A stretch of DNA of 64,000 nt from Marivivens donghaensis (GCF_030410045.1 NZ_JAUFRA010000005.1:310001-374000); one strand, 5' to 3'. Numbered from the stretch's first letter, positions 17,239 through 26,978 are shown. Notes: generated from the letters alone by a model not told the origin. A program made the numbers and translations.

Positions 17239-17664
17239 ATGAGTTCTGAATTACCCGAGTATTACTTTCGCGTGCGCGACAATGGCGCGGCCGTGTTCAA
17301 AGTGGATACCGAAAACCGTCAGCGCCGAATTGAGATGGACCAGATCGCCGTTGCGAACATCCGCAATGGCGAGATTAAGGCCCAAGGCGCACGGGAGCTA
17401 AGCCCCGAAGACCTAAAGGTAATTAGGGACTGGATGGAAGCGCGCATCGCCCTTTTGGCGGCGCGTGATATCGACGACATCCACCGAGCGGTGGACTACA
17501 TGAACCTGACGACCCATTGGGCGCAGACCAAAGCGACCGATGACCAGTTGGAAGACGTGACAGACGCGCTCTTGATGGCGATGCACGACCTGCGGACGGT
17601 TCTGATCCGTAAGAAAGCCGACCGTTTGATGAAGGGTCGCGAGGACGCGTCCGACGACGATTGA
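17239..17664 (+). CDS. Conserved hypothetical protein, 141 residues
   Basis: Unrecognised cytoplasmic protein. An N-terminal part with beta character (YYFRVRDNGAAVFKVDTENR) is followed by long charged helices (WMEARIALLAARDIDDIHRA) and an acidic end. No signal peptide, membrane segment or known catalytic motif is visible. It begins 6 bases after aatA and probably shares its mRNA. Its stop abuts that of the convergent MATE gene with no spacer. Confidence 0.75.
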   Translation: MSSELPEYYFRVRDNGAAVFKVDTENRQRRIEMDQIAVANIRNGEIKAQGARELSPEDLKVIRDWMEARIALLAARDIDDIHRAVDYMNLTTHWAQTKATDDQLEDVTDALLMAMHDLRTVLIRKKADRLMKGREDASDDD

Positions 17665-19017
17665 TCAGCCGATCCTGACCGACCGCGCCCAGAACCGCCA
17701 CATCAGCGTCAGCGCCGCCATGCCGAGGCCGATACAGAGGCCGAGCCATAGGCCAACCTCGTTCAAGCCCAAGACAAACGCCAGAACGTATCCTGCAGGC
17801 AGACCGATCAGCCAATAGCTGATCGTCGCCAACCACATTGGCACAGCCGTATCCTGCACCCCACGCAAGAGCGACAAGGCGATGATCTGCCCCGCGTCGA
17901 CGAATTGGAACAGAGCGGCAAATATCAGAAGCTTTGCGGCGATGCTGATCAGGGCAACGCGCTGCGGCTCTGACGGATCAACAAAGAGACCGACGAGCGT
18001 TTCGGGGAAAGAGAGGAACGTGCTGACAACGATCACGCCAAAGCTCAGCCCGACGATGACAGAGGCCCATGCCGTGCGACGCAGACCCGCTTGATCCTTG
18101 CGGCCATAGTCACCGCCAGCGCGGATGGTTGAGGCTTGGCTCATGCCGACGTGGAACATAAAGGCAAGCGCGGCGAGTTGGAGCGCGATGCCATGGGCCG
18201 CCAGTTCCAACTCCCCGATCCAGCCCATCATCACAGCACTGGCCGAGAACAGACCGCTTTCGGCCAATGACGTCAGGCCAATCGGCACGCCCATGCGAAA
18301 AATCTGCGAAAGGGCTTCGCCATCGGGTTTCCAGATACGCTGGAACAGTTTGATATCTGGCAGTTTGAAATTCGAATAGATCGCGAGAACCAGCAAGGTG
18401 ATCGTCTGGATCAGGACAGAGGCCATCGCCGCCCCGCGAATGCCCAGCTCTGGCGCGCCAAAGTTACCGAAGATCAGGATGTAATTCACGCCCGCGTTAA
18501 AGACGACACCGCCCAAGGTCACCCACAGCAAAATCGCCGTCATATGCTGCGCCGACAGATAGGACCGCAGCACGACAACCAGCAGCCCCGGCGCGATACC
18601 AAAGCCCGCGATACGCAAGTATTTCTGGGCCTCTAGGGCGATGATTTCATGTTGCCCCATCCACAGGAAAATGGTCCCCGACCACCACAAGAGCGGCAAA
18701 ACCACCGCCGCAAAGGCGAGGCTCAACCAGAATGCCATGCGGGTCACACGACGGGCGCGGGTATCATCGCCTTCGGCAGCAGCCGCAGCGACAAGCGGCA
18801 TCACGGCAAAGCCGAAGCCAGCCCCGAAAATATAGAGGATAAACCACCACGACGACCCCAACGTCACCGCCGCAAGCGCGGTCACGTCATACCAGCCCAA
18901 CATGATCGTATCGGTCATATGGATCGCAAAGGCCGCAATGCTGCTGCCGACCAAGGGCATGCCGAGGCGGATCAGGGGCAGGACATCCTGACGAAGGGTG
19001 GGACGCGTGTGATTCAT
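17665..19017 (-). CDS. MATE-family multidrug efflux transporter
   Basis: 450 residues, about 12 membrane helices in two related halves, as in NorM-type cation/drug antiporters. LGMPLVGSSIAAFAIHMTDT near the start and GVPIGLTSLAESGLFSASAV in the second half are the matching MatE repeats. I use ATG 19017 (MNHTRPTLRQDVLPLIRLG); the ribosome site is weak, and the open frame continues upstream without family similarity. Substrate unknown; no local regulator. Confidence 0.9.
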   Translation of the reverse strand: MNHTRPTLRQDVLPLIRLGMPLVGSSIAAFAIHMTDTIMLGWYDVTALAAVTLGSSWWFILYIFGAGFGFAVMPLVAAAAAEGDDTRARRVTRMAFWLSLAFAAVVLPLLWWSGTIFLWMGQHEIIALEAQKYLRIAGFGIAPGLLVVVLRSYLSAQHMTAILLWVTLGGVVFNAGVNYILIFGNFGAPELGIRGAAMASVLIQTITLLVLAIYSNFKLPDIKLFQRIWKPDGEALSQIFRMGVPIGLTSLAESGLFSASAVMMGWIGELELAAHGIALQLAALAFMFHVGMSQASTIRAGGDYGRKDQAGLRRTAWASVIVGLSFGVIVVSTFLSFPETLVGLFVDPSEPQRVALISIAAKLLIFAALFQFVDAGQIIALSLLRGVQDTAVPMWLATISYWLIGLPAGYVLAFVLGLNEVGLWLGLCIGLGMAALTLMWRFWARSVRIG

Positions 19018-19130
19018 TGCACCAGCATTACGGCAAGTTGCAATTTTCGTCCATATGATCAAATTCCGTTTGTCAGTAGACACCCCTCGCCCGACACCGC
19101 ATGATCCCCGCGAACGACAGTGGTGCTGCT

Positions 19131-19772
19131 ATGACTTTCGAGACATTTATTGAGACTGCCCAACCGTTTTATCGGACGCTGGCGGCGAACAATTCCAAAG
19201 ACTGGTGGGCCGCAAACCGCGCCACCTATGACAAAGAGATCAAGCCAACCGCGCTTGCTCTGCTGGATGAAATTGCACCACGACTGAGCGACCTATTGGG
19301 TGATCCCGTCACCACCAAACTGTTCCGCCCGCACCGTGACACCCGGTTCTCTAAGGATAAGACGCCCTACAAGACCCACCTGCATGTGCTCTGGCAAGTG
19401 AACGAAGGACGCCAGCCCGTGGCCTATTTCTTTGGCATCGAACCAGATCAAGTGCGGATCGGCGGCGGGATGATGGCGATGGAGAAAGACGTTCTCGACG
19501 ATTGGCGCAAATTTGTTGATCTCGACGCCACTCGGGTAGCGCGGATTGTGGACGGGGTGAAAACGGCAGGCTTTAGCTTGCGCGAACCAGAACTGGTGCG
19601 CGTGCCGCGTGGCTTTGCGCCTGACCACCCGAATGCGGACCTCTTGCGCCACAAGTCGATGATTGCGACCCGACCCTTGGGCGGCTCTGGTCCCCTTTGC
19701 GATCGGATCATGGACGGGTTAAAGGAGTTCAAACCCCTTGGGGACCTATTGCTTTCGGTGGCCTGCGCATGA
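19131..19772 (+). CDS. DUF2461 family protein
   Basis: 213 residues beginning MTFETFIETAQPFYRTLAAN. Matches the DUF2461 (TIGR02453) family as I recall it: KDWWAANRATYD early, LFRPHRDTRFSKDKTPYKTH in the middle, then YFFGIEPDQVRIGGGMM. Biochemical role unknown. Its stop overlaps the LysR gene start (ATGA at 19769-19772), so the two are translationally coupled. Confidence 0.88.
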   Translation: MTFETFIETAQPFYRTLAANNSKDWWAANRATYDKEIKPTALALLDEIAPRLSDLLGDPVTTKLFRPHRDTRFSKDKTPYKTHLHVLWQVNEGRQPVAYFFGIEPDQVRIGGGMMAMEKDVLDDWRKFVDLDATRVARIVDGVKTAGFSLREPELVRVPRGFAPDHPNADLLRHKSMIATRPLGGSGPLCDRIMDGLKEFKPLGDLLLSVACA

Positions 19773-20656
19773 TCGACAAATTGGAAATGTTCATCGCCCT
19801 CGCCCGCGAGGAACATTTCGGACATGCATCGGAAAGTTTGGGGATCACCCAGCCGACGCTCTCTGCGGGGATCAAGCAGCTTGAGAACCAGTTGGGGGTT
19901 CAGCTGGTCTATCGCGGGTCGCGCTACGGTGGCCTGACGCCCGAAGGTGCACGCGTGTTGGATTGGGCGCGGCGGATCGTGGGCGATGTGCGCGTCATGA
20001 AACAAGAGATGCGCGCCGCCCGTGAGGGTCTATCTGGCGACATTCGTTTGGCCGTGATCCCGACGGCACTGCCGATGGTGGCCGATCTGACCTCGGCCTT
20101 TTCCAAAGAACACACCAACGTGCGTTTCACGATCCTATCGCGGTCGTCGATTGAAATCCTCGACATGCTTGAGGGATTGCAGATCGACGGTGGGATTACC
20201 TACCTCGACAACGAACCTCTGGGCCGCGTGGCGACTGTGCCCTTGTATGAGGAAGACTACGCCGTCATCTGCCACAAGGGGTCCGACCTTGCGAAACGGT
20301 CGAAATTGGAATGGTCCGATCTTGCAGATGCGCCCCTCTGTCTGCTGACACCCGACATGCAGAACAGACGGATTATCAACCAAAACCTCGCGGCGGCGGG
20401 CATCACCCCTGCCCCAACTGTCGAAAGCAACTCGACCTTGGTTTTGGTAAGCCACGTGGAAACGGGGCAATGGGTGACGATCCTGCCCCTGCGGATTGCC
20501 GCGTTCCTAACGACAGGCAAAGACCTCACGTCTGTTCCACTCTCCGCACCAGAGCGGAGCCATAGCATCGGGTTGATTGCAGCAGACCGCGACCCACAGA
20601 CCCCTGTGATGGCCGCGCTATTGGGCTACGCATCCCGTATCGCGAAACGCCGCTAG
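19769..20656 (+). CDS. LysR-family transcriptional regulator
   Basis: 295 residues. N-terminal winged HTH (residues ~1-60: MFIALAREEHFGHASESLGI, then TQPTLSAGIKQLENQLG), linker helix, then a LysR substrate-binding domain from ~90. The start is the ATG overlapping the DUF2461 stop. Effector and targets cannot be told: it has no divergent partner, and its upstream partner DUF2461 is uncharacterised. Its 3' end overlaps the convergent gene by 4 bases. Confidence 0.9.
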   Translation: MIDKLEMFIALAREEHFGHASESLGITQPTLSAGIKQLENQLGVQLVYRGSRYGGLTPEGARVLDWARRIVGDVRVMKQEMRAAREGLSGDIRLAVIPTALPMVADLTSAFSKEHTNVRFTILSRSSIEILDMLEGLQIDGGITYLDNEPLGRVATVPLYEEDYAVICHKGSDLAKRSKLEWSDLADAPLCLLTPDMQNRRIINQNLAAAGITPAPTVESNSTLVLVSHVETGQWVTILPLRIAAFLTTGKDLTSVPLSAPERSHSIGLIAADRDPQTPVMAALLGYASRIAKRR

Positions 20657-21162
20657 AACCGCGCGGCAGCGGAACGGATGATGCGAATGATCATCTTTCC
20701 AAAGATCACAATATACCACCGCATATACCTTTTGTGCAAAATAGCCGATCCCGTCAGGACAACGTCCTCTTGGTCTGCGGACATGGTGATGCAGAGCATG
20801 CCCCTGCGGACCTTATCATCCAAGATCAAACACAGTTTATGATCGCTAATGGTTTCGACGGTGAAGCTACCGATCTTAGTTCCTTGTTTCGGGGGATAAT
20901 CGATATCCATCTCGGCGGGTTTGAAGGGCTTCGTCCCGAACGGCAACAGAACGAGGTTGCGAACCTTGAGAATGAAATGCGACCACCATGGTAGCGAAGC
21001 GTTCGCCTTTGCCCAAACCTCCCACGCGGTCATGGGATGAGGCAGCGGCTGCGCCAATGACAGAAAGAAATCGAGATCTTCCAACGGCGCAATGATAGAG
21101 GCTGGATTAGGTCGAACCTGTCCATTTGTCTCTAACGTTAATGTGGTGATCCGCGACGGCAT
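20653..21162 (-). CDS. DUF2867-like protein
   Basis: 169 residues. The pattern WWSHFILKVRNLVLLPFGTK followed by IGSFTVETISDHKLCLILDD and a basic C-terminus (YMRWYIVIFGKMIIRIIRSA) resembles the DUF2867 family. The C-terminal segment is hydrophobic and basic and could lie on the membrane. Start ATG 21162 has an AAGGGGGA ribosome site. Function unknown. Confidence 0.7.
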   Translation of the reverse strand: MPSRITTLTLETNGQVRPNPASIIAPLEDLDFFLSLAQPLPHPMTAWEVWAKANASLPWWSHFILKVRNLVLLPFGTKPFKPAEMDIDYPPKQGTKIGSFTVETISDHKLCLILDDKVRRGMLCITMSADQEDVVLTGSAILHKRYMRWYIVIFGKMIIRIIRSAAARF

Positions 21163-21318
21163 TGTCCCCCTTCATACCTAAAGTATAACACAAGTTCTAA
21201 TTTTCAACTCGCCCAAACGACGATCTTTTCGATCATCATGTGGATAAAGCAAAACCAGAGATTGCCCCCCCGCGTCGGTTAGGCCACTATATGCGGCAAC
21301 AAAGCAAAGAGCAGCGAT

Positions 21319-23277
21319 ATGGCCGACGACCTTCTATCCGGCGCAGAGCCGACCGATTACGACGCATCTTCTATTGAAGTCCTCGAAGGGCTCGAACCTG
21401 TCCGCAAACGTCCGGGCATGTATATTGGCGGCACGGACGAACGGGCGCTGCACCACATGGTCGCGGAAATCCTCGACAACTCCATGGACGAGGCCGTTGC
21501 AGGTCACGCCAATCGGATTGAGGTCGAACTGCACGCGGACTACTCAATTTCGGTGCGCGATAACGGTCGCGGGATGCCCGTCGATCCCCACCCGAAGTTC
21601 CCAGGTAAATCCGCGCTCGAGGTTATCCTAACCGTTCTGCACGCAGGCGGTAAATTCTCGAACAAGGCTTATTCGACCTCTGGCGGTCTGAACGGCGTGG
21701 GCTCGTCGGTCGTGAACGCGTTGTCGGATTCGATGATCGTGCAGGTCGCGCGGAACAAAGAACTCTACGAACAGAAATTCTCGCGCGGAGTGCCTCTTGG
21801 TCCGATTGAGAAAATCGGCGCGGCTCCGAACCGTCGCGGCACGACTGTGACGTTCCACGCAGACCCTGACATCTTTGGCTCGCAGAAACTGAAACCTGCC
21901 CGCCTGTTCAAGATGACACGGTCCAAGGCCTATCTGTTCTCGGGCGTTGAAATCCGCTGGAAATCCGAAATCGATGACGGGGAAACCCCGACTGAGGCCA
22001 CGTTCCGTTTCCCGAACGGCCTGTCGGACTTCCTTAATGAATCGCTCGAAGGGGTCAGCACCTATTCCGAAAAACCCTTCTCTGGCAAAGTCAGCTTTGA
22101 GGATAAATTCGGCGTACCCGGCTCGGTCGAATGGGCGATCAACTGGACACCGTCGCGCGATGGCTATCTCCATTCCTACACAAACACCGTTCCCACGCCC
22201 GAAGGTGGCACCCACGAAGCGGGGTTCTGGGCTGCGATCCTCAAGGGTATCCGCGCCTACGGTGAACTGGTCAGCAACAAAAAGGCCGCACAGATCACCC
22301 GCGAGGACCTGATCACAGGCGGCTGTGCACTCTTGTCGATCTTCATCCGCGAGCCCTCTTTCGTCGGCCAGACCAAAGACCGCCTCTCGACCGAGGAAGC
22401 CGCGAAGTGGGTGGAAAACTCCGTCCGCGACCACTTTGACAACTGGCTCGCTGCCGATACCAAATCGGCGGGCGCGATCCTTGATTTCCTTGTCCTGCGC
22501 GCCGAAGAGCGACTGCGCCGCCGTCAGGAAAAAGAGACCCAACGCAAAACCGCGACCAAGAAACTCCGCCTGCCGGGGAAACTGGTGGACTGTTCTGCCA
22601 CCAACCGCGAGGGCACCGAACTTTTCATCGTGGAAGGTGACTCTGCGGGTGGCTCTGCCAAGATGGCGCGGGATCGCAAAACCCAAGCCCTCCTGCCGCT
22701 GCGTGGTAAAATCCTGAACGTCCTTGGCGCCGCGTCGAACAAGCTCGGCACGAACCAAGAGATCAGCGACCTGACCCAAGCGCTCGGCGTTGGGCTCGGC
22801 ACGAAATTCAACGTCGACGACCTGCGCTATGACAAGGTCATCATCATGACCGACGCGGACGTGGACGGGGCGCACATTGCCTCGCTCCTCATGACGTTCT
22901 TCTTTACGCAGATGCGCCCGATGATCGACCACGGGCACCTCTACCTCGCCTGCCCGCCGCTGTTCCGCGTCACCCAAGGGGCGAAACGCGTCTACTGTCT
23001 GGACGAGGCCGAAAAGAACGCCGTGCTGGAAAAAGGGCTTGGCGGTAAGGGCAAAATGGATGTGTCCCGCTTTAAAGGCTTGGGCGAAATGGACGCCAAA
23101 GACCTCAAAGAAACCACCATGGACCCCGCCTCCCGCAAACTCATCCGCGTCACCATCGACGAGGACGAACCGGGCGAAACCGGCGATCTGGTCGAGCGCC
23201 TCATGGGCAAAAAACCCGAGCTAAGGTTCCAGTATATTCAGGAAAACGCGCGGTTTGTTGAAGAGTTGGATGTTTAA
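21319..23277 (+). CDS. parE: DNA topoisomerase IV subunit B
   Basis: 652 residues. ATPase subunit of topoisomerase IV, which decatenates sister chromosomes with ParC. GHKL ATP site: EILDNSMDEA (Glu/Asn), DNGRGMPV, and GLNGVGSSVVNALS. The TOPRIM domain has EGDSAGGSAKMARDR (Glu ~439) and TDADVDGAHI for metal binding. A QK-loop region (SNKKAAQITREDL) and the C-terminal RFKGLGEMDAKDLKETTMDP are typical. ParE rather than GyrB is supported by the short 652-residue length and absence of the GyrB insert. parC is not in the window. Confidence 0.96.
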   Translation: MADDLLSGAEPTDYDASSIEVLEGLEPVRKRPGMYIGGTDERALHHMVAEILDNSMDEAVAGHANRIEVELHADYSISVRDNGRGMPVDPHPKFPGKSALEVILTVLHAGGKFSNKAYSTSGGLNGVGSSVVNALSDSMIVQVARNKELYEQKFSRGVPLGPIEKIGAAPNRRGTTVTFHADPDIFGSQKLKPARLFKMTRSKAYLFSGVEIRWKSEIDDGETPTEATFRFPNGLSDFLNESLEGVSTYSEKPFSGKVSFEDKFGVPGSVEWAINWTPSRDGYLHSYTNTVPTPEGGTHEAGFWAAILKGIRAYGELVSNKKAAQITREDLITGGCALLSIFIREPSFVGQTKDRLSTEEAAKWVENSVRDHFDNWLAADTKSAGAILDFLVLRAEERLRRRQEKETQRKTATKKLRLPGKLVDCSATNREGTELFIVEGDSAGGSAKMARDRKTQALLPLRGKILNVLGAASNKLGTNQEISDLTQALGVGLGTKFNVDDLRYDKVIIMTDADVDGAHIASLLMTFFFTQMRPMIDHGHLYLACPPLFRVTQGAKRVYCLDEAEKNAVLEKGLGGKGKMDVSRFKGLGEMDAKDLKETTMDPASRKLIRVTIDEDEPGETGDLVERLMGKKPELRFQYIQENARFVEELDV

Positions 23278-23292
23278 ACTTACGCGGAATGA

Positions 23293-24069
23293 ATGGACGA
23301 ATTAGAGCTTTCAGTTAAATCGATTTTAGGTAACCGGCTATTAACCTCAATCGAATGCAATGGATTATACATACCCTCTAGCGAGATCACAGAATATTGC
23401 GGTCGTTATTCAAACCCCGCGCTTTATTACGATGAAAACTTTGGAACATTTGGATTATCGAGAGGTGGTAGCGCTACATATGTGACATACAGGTCGCGCT
23501 ATTTTGTAATCACCTCCAAACACCAACAAAGAAAATTAAATGCTGATTATAAGACTTTTTGCGTCCACAACACTGAGCGCTCGAATTTTATCACCTCACA
23601 TTCAGTCCACTTTCCTCTGAACGACCCAGAAGAAAATCACGATTTTTTAGTTTATGAATTCACTGATGCTGTAAATGATGGTGCACTTAGTCAGCATATT
23701 TGGTTTGACATAAATCGACAAGATTTCGCTCAACCAACCATCAAACCAAATTTTGTGATTACTGTTGGATTTCCAGCTCACAGAGCTTCCATAATTTACG
23801 AGGAAGACCGATACACAAGAGCGCCAAATGCAGTAATCGGCAAAGAGTGTCCACCAACTATTTCAAACCGATTGTGCTTTGCTCCAATAGAACAAATCAA
23901 ATTCGACCCCAAAGGAATGTCTGGCGCTCCCGTCTTCGGGATAGTCCTGGAAGACCTAAAATATAGTCTTTTTTTCGCTGGGATTGTAACCGAAGCAAAT
24001 ACTAAGAAATTTCACTTCTACAAAGCTCGGCACATACTAAGAATGGTTGAAAAGGCCTCTCACTCCTGA
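23293..24069 (+). CDS. Putative trypsin-like serine protease, AT-rich and probably acquired
   Basis: 258 residues. Base use differs sharply from the neighbours: two sampled 60-base lines are 38% G+C against 62% in a sampled parE line. A chymotrypsin-like layout is visible: VITSKHQ with His77 where trypsins have TAxH, HDFLVYEF with Asp117, and KGMSGAPVFG with Ser210 as the GxSGxP nucleophile motif. No signal peptide, so a cytoplasmic role is expected. It starts 15 bases after parE, with only a weak ribosome site, and overlaps the convergent cytochrome gene by 10 bases. No transposase or repeats are seen. Catalytic activity and role are unproven. Confidence 0.65.
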   Translation: MDELELSVKSILGNRLLTSIECNGLYIPSSEITEYCGRYSNPALYYDENFGTFGLSRGGSATYVTYRSRYFVITSKHQQRKLNADYKTFCVHNTERSNFITSHSVHFPLNDPEENHDFLVYEFTDAVNDGALSQHIWFDINRQDFAQPTIKPNFVITVGFPAHRASIIYEEDRYTRAPNAVIGKECPPTISNRLCFAPIEQIKFDPKGMSGAPVFGIVLEDLKYSLFFAGIVTEANTKKFHFYKARHILRMVEKASHS

Positions 24070-24428
24070 ATGCTCTCCAGATACCCTGCGAGGGCCAGCA
24101 GCTCGGCGGGCACGGGGGTGCGGTCGACCATGACGATCTCGCCCATGTCGCCCGCTCCGAACTCTGGCATCGGGTTGTCGGGGGAGTGGTGGAGGCCGTC
24201 GATGGTGCTCATCACCGCGTTCACGTCAAAGATACCGCCGTTGCGGGCTGCGATCTGGGTCAGATCGGGCGGCGTTTTGGCGAGGCCAGCGGCGGCAAAG
24301 CCGTTGCCCTTGGCGTCCTCACCGTGACAGGCAGCGCATTCGTCGGCAAAAATCTTGCGGCCATCCGCGACCTCTTCGACGCAGGCGGACAGACCAAAAG
24401 CGGCAAGAAGGATAAAGGCGGGTTTCAT
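24060..24428 (-). CDS. Lipoprotein-type mono-heme cytochrome c
   Basis: 122 residues. Signal peptide with a lipobox (GLSAC, Cys16), then a single heme site CAACH and a likely axial Met in PMPEFGAGD. A short cytochrome c domain follows to the C-terminus (LALAGYLESIQE). Probably a membrane-tethered periplasmic electron carrier. Start ATG 24428 has GGGGAGAG upstream; the longer open frame is rejected. The 3' end overlaps the convergent AT-rich protease gene. Confidence 0.88.
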   Translation of the reverse strand: MKPAFILLAAFGLSACVEEVADGRKIFADECAACHGEDAKGNGFAAAGLAKTPPDLTQIAARNGGIFDVNAVMSTIDGLHHSPDNPMPEFGAGDMGEIVMVDRTPVPAELLALAGYLESIQE

Positions 24429-24546
24429 GACTGCTCTCCCCAATGTTTGTTGCCCCCATTGTCCCAAAGCGCGGGGCAAAGGTAAACAGGAATTGCGCGT
24501 CCCTGTCCGATCGGTCTAACGTCCCGCAGGGGCAGGAGGAATTTTC

Positions 24547-24981
24547 ATGAACAGTTCGTATGTTGTGATGCTACTCGCAGGGATCGGCGTGCCCGTTTTG
24601 GCGGCATTGAACGCGGCCTTGGGGCGCACAATCGGGTCACCTGCAGCGGCAGGATCGGTCCTGTTCATCGTAGCCTTCTGCGTGGCGCTGGTGGTGGCGC
24701 TGTTCACGGGGCCAGAGGGCTATGGCAAGCTGCTGAGCGCGCCAAAGCACCTGTTCCTCGCAGGGTTCCTGATCGCGTTTTACCTGCTGTCGATCACGTG
24801 GATCGCGCCGAAAATCGGCATCGGCAACGCGGTGTTTCTGGTGCTGATCGGCCAGTTGATTTCCGCCGCAGCGATTGACCATTTCGGGCTGTTTGGCGCG
24901 AACCAGACGCCGATCTCCCTGACCCGCGCGGCAGGGATCGCGATCATGGCGGTGGGTGTTTTCGTTACGCAGAAGGTGTAA
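24547..24981 (+). CDS. DMT-superfamily transporter (YdcZ/DUF606)
   Basis: 144 residues with about five hydrophobic segments, the half-size typical of DUF606/YdcZ proteins. A GCAGGAGGAA ribosome site precedes the ATG. Conserved-type segments: PVLAALNAALGRTIGSPAAAG near the N-terminus and GIAIMAVGVFVTQ at the end. Substrate unknown. Its 3' end overlaps the convergent lolD by 17 bases. Confidence 0.85.
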   Translation: MNSSYVVMLLAGIGVPVLAALNAALGRTIGSPAAAGSVLFIVAFCVALVVALFTGPEGYGKLLSAPKHLFLAGFLIAFYLLSITWIAPKIGIGNAVFLVLIGQLISAAAIDHFGLFGANQTPISLTRAAGIAIMAVGVFVTQKV

Positions 24982-25648
24982 CCGCGCCCGCGTCGAGCCG
25001 CACGATACGGTCCATCCGCGCCGCGAGGTCGTGGTTGTGCGTGGCGATGAGCGCCGAGAGGCCCGTGGCACGAACGAGCGTCATCAGAGCATCAAACACG
25101 CGGTCAGAGGTATCAGGGTCGAGGTTCCCCGTCGGTTCATCCGCTAAGAGGAGCGCAGGCCCATTGGCGAGTGCCCGACAGAACGCCACACGTTGCTGTT
25201 CGCCCCCCGATAGCGCGGCAGGACGGTGCGCAGCGCGTTCCGCAATCCCAACGGTATCGAGTAGTTCGAGCGCCCGCGCCTTGGCCGCGCGTTCGCTGAC
25301 GCCATTGGCGAGCTGCGGGAGCGTGATGTTTTCGAGAGCGGTAAATTCGGGCAGCAAGTGGTGGAACTGGTAGATAAAGCCGACCCCTGCCCGTCGGATC
25401 GCGGTGCGCCGCCGATCAGAGAGGCCCGTCATATCCTCGCCCCCGATGGACACCATGCCCGTGTCCGGCGTGTCGAGTAGCCCCGCGATATGGAGAAGCG
25501 TCGATTTCCCCGCACCAGAGGGCGCGACAAGAGCGACAACCTCGCCCTCACCCACAGTCAGATCAACGCCACGCAGGACCTGCACTTCGTTTGGTTTGCC
25601 GTGGTTGTAGCCTTTAGTGATGCCTGACAGGGTGAGGGTGTTATTCAT
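24965..25648 (-). CDS. lolD: Lipoprotein-releasing ABC transporter, ATPase
   Basis: 227 residues. LolD powers release of outer-membrane lipoproteins from the inner membrane. Walker A reads APSGAGKST, the signature is LSGGEQQR, Walker B is LLLADEPTG, and the H-loop His is in IATHNHD. It overlaps the upstream permease by 8 bases, a coupled lolC-lolD arrangement. Confidence 0.95.
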   Translation of the reverse strand: MNNTLTLSGITKGYNHGKPNEVQVLRGVDLTVGEGEVVALVAPSGAGKSTLLHIAGLLDTPDTGMVSIGGEDMTGLSDRRRTAIRRAGVGFIYQFHHLLPEFTALENITLPQLANGVSERAAKARALELLDTVGIAERAAHRPAALSGGEQQRVAFCRALANGPALLLADEPTGNLDPDTSDRVFDALMTLVRATGLSALIATHNHDLAARMDRIVRLDAGAVTPSA

Positions 25649-26942
25649 AGCGCAGCGCCTCCACCGGGTTCATGCGGGCTGCACGGCGTGCAGGCAAAAG
25701 GGTGATCGTCCACGACAGGCCGAGCGATAGCGCGACCGCCGAGACGACATTCGACAGGCGCAGTTCGGCGGGCAGATGATAGATGCCACGGATCGACGGG
25801 TCCCAGACGCCGCCGCCAGAGACATAGTTAATCAGGCTAAAGATCGGGTCGATGTAGACCGCGAACAGGCACCCGAGGATCACGCCCGCGATGGTGCCAA
25901 CGGTCCCGATGCTCGCCCCGCAGATAAAGAACACGCGCAGGACGGACCCTTCGGTCAGGCCCATGGTGCGCAGGATTCCAATGTCGCGGCCCTTGTTCTT
26001 TACCAGCATGATCAGGCCCGAAATGATGTTCATCGAGGCAATCAGGACAAGGATCGCCATGAGAACGAACATCACGTTATCTTCGACCGTGAGGGCACGC
26101 AGGAATGCCCCAGCACTGTCGCGCCACGTCCAGATCAGGGCCCGATCGCCAGCAGCAATCAGGATGGGGGCCAGCAGATCATCGACGGCTTCTGGGTTCT
26201 CGACCATCACCTCGATCTCGTCCGCGACACCGTCTTTGTTAAAGAACAGCTGCGCCTGCGCCATAGGCAGATAGACCCGCGTGCGGTCGATGTCCCAACG
26301 ACCAGCGGTAAAGATATAGACCACCTCATAGGCACTCACCCGCGGACTGGTGCCAAAGGCCGTGCGGGTGCCATTCGGTGAAATCAGCTTGATCGTGTCA
26401 CCAATGGTCACGCCCAGTTCACGCGCTACGCCAGAGCCAATCGCGATACCGTCGCCAAAGCGGGCTATGTCCCCCAAGGCAACCTCGGGTTCAACAATGC
26501 GCGGGATGGTCAGAAGGTCGTCGTAGGCGATGCCGTAAACCTCTACCCCTGCGTTTGCGTTGGTGAAATTCGCCATAACCTGACCGCGCACCAATGGCGC
26601 AGCGCGGGTCACGCCCTCCACCCCGCGCAGGGCAGCGGCCATATCGGTGGCATTGGAAATCGTGCGGCTCACCTGCCCGTTTTGATCGACTTCCATCGTT
26701 TGATAGACGGTCACATGGGCATTCGCGCCAAGGATGGTATCCACGAAATCAGAGCGGAACCCAGACCGGATGGCCATCGTCGCAACCAGCGCAAAAACGG
26801 CGAGCATAATGCCGATGAGGCTGATCCAGGTCATCACCGAAACGCCACCCTCTGCACGGCGGGCGCGAATGTAGCGCCATGCGATCATCCACTCAAAGCG
26901 GGAAAACGGTGCGGTGGATCGTGCCTTAGGCAGTTCGGTCAT
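25641..26942 (-). CDS. lolC: Lipoprotein-releasing ABC transporter, permease
   Basis: 433 residues, LolC/LolE type. One N-terminal membrane helix (VMTWISLIGIMLAVFALVAT), a large periplasmic MacB-like domain (~50-290), then three helices with an FtsX domain (IISGLIMLVKNKGRDIGILR) and the C-terminal LLPARRAARMNPVEALRYE. A single LolC/E gene, as seen here, usually forms a homodimer (LolF) in alphaproteobacteria. Start ATG 26942 has AGGAG. Downstream of proS on the same strand. Confidence 0.95.
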   Translation of the reverse strand: MTELPKARSTAPFSRFEWMIAWRYIRARRAEGGVSVMTWISLIGIMLAVFALVATMAIRSGFRSDFVDTILGANAHVTVYQTMEVDQNGQVSRTISNATDMAAALRGVEGVTRAAPLVRGQVMANFTNANAGVEVYGIAYDDLLTIPRIVEPEVALGDIARFGDGIAIGSGVARELGVTIGDTIKLISPNGTRTAFGTSPRVSAYEVVYIFTAGRWDIDRTRVYLPMAQAQLFFNKDGVADEIEVMVENPEAVDDLLAPILIAAGDRALIWTWRDSAGAFLRALTVEDNVMFVLMAILVLIASMNIISGLIMLVKNKGRDIGILRTMGLTEGSVLRVFFICGASIGTVGTIAGVILGCLFAVYIDPIFSLINYVSGGGVWDPSIRGIYHLPAELRLSNVVSAVALSLGLSWTITLLPARRAARMNPVEALRYE

Positions 26943-26978
26943 AACGGCTCCTGTCTGTCGGAACGGACCTTATGGAAA

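Noticed and set aside
21628..22977. Minus-strand open frame antisense to parE
   Set aside because: parE is complete with all motifs; this frame has no start signal.
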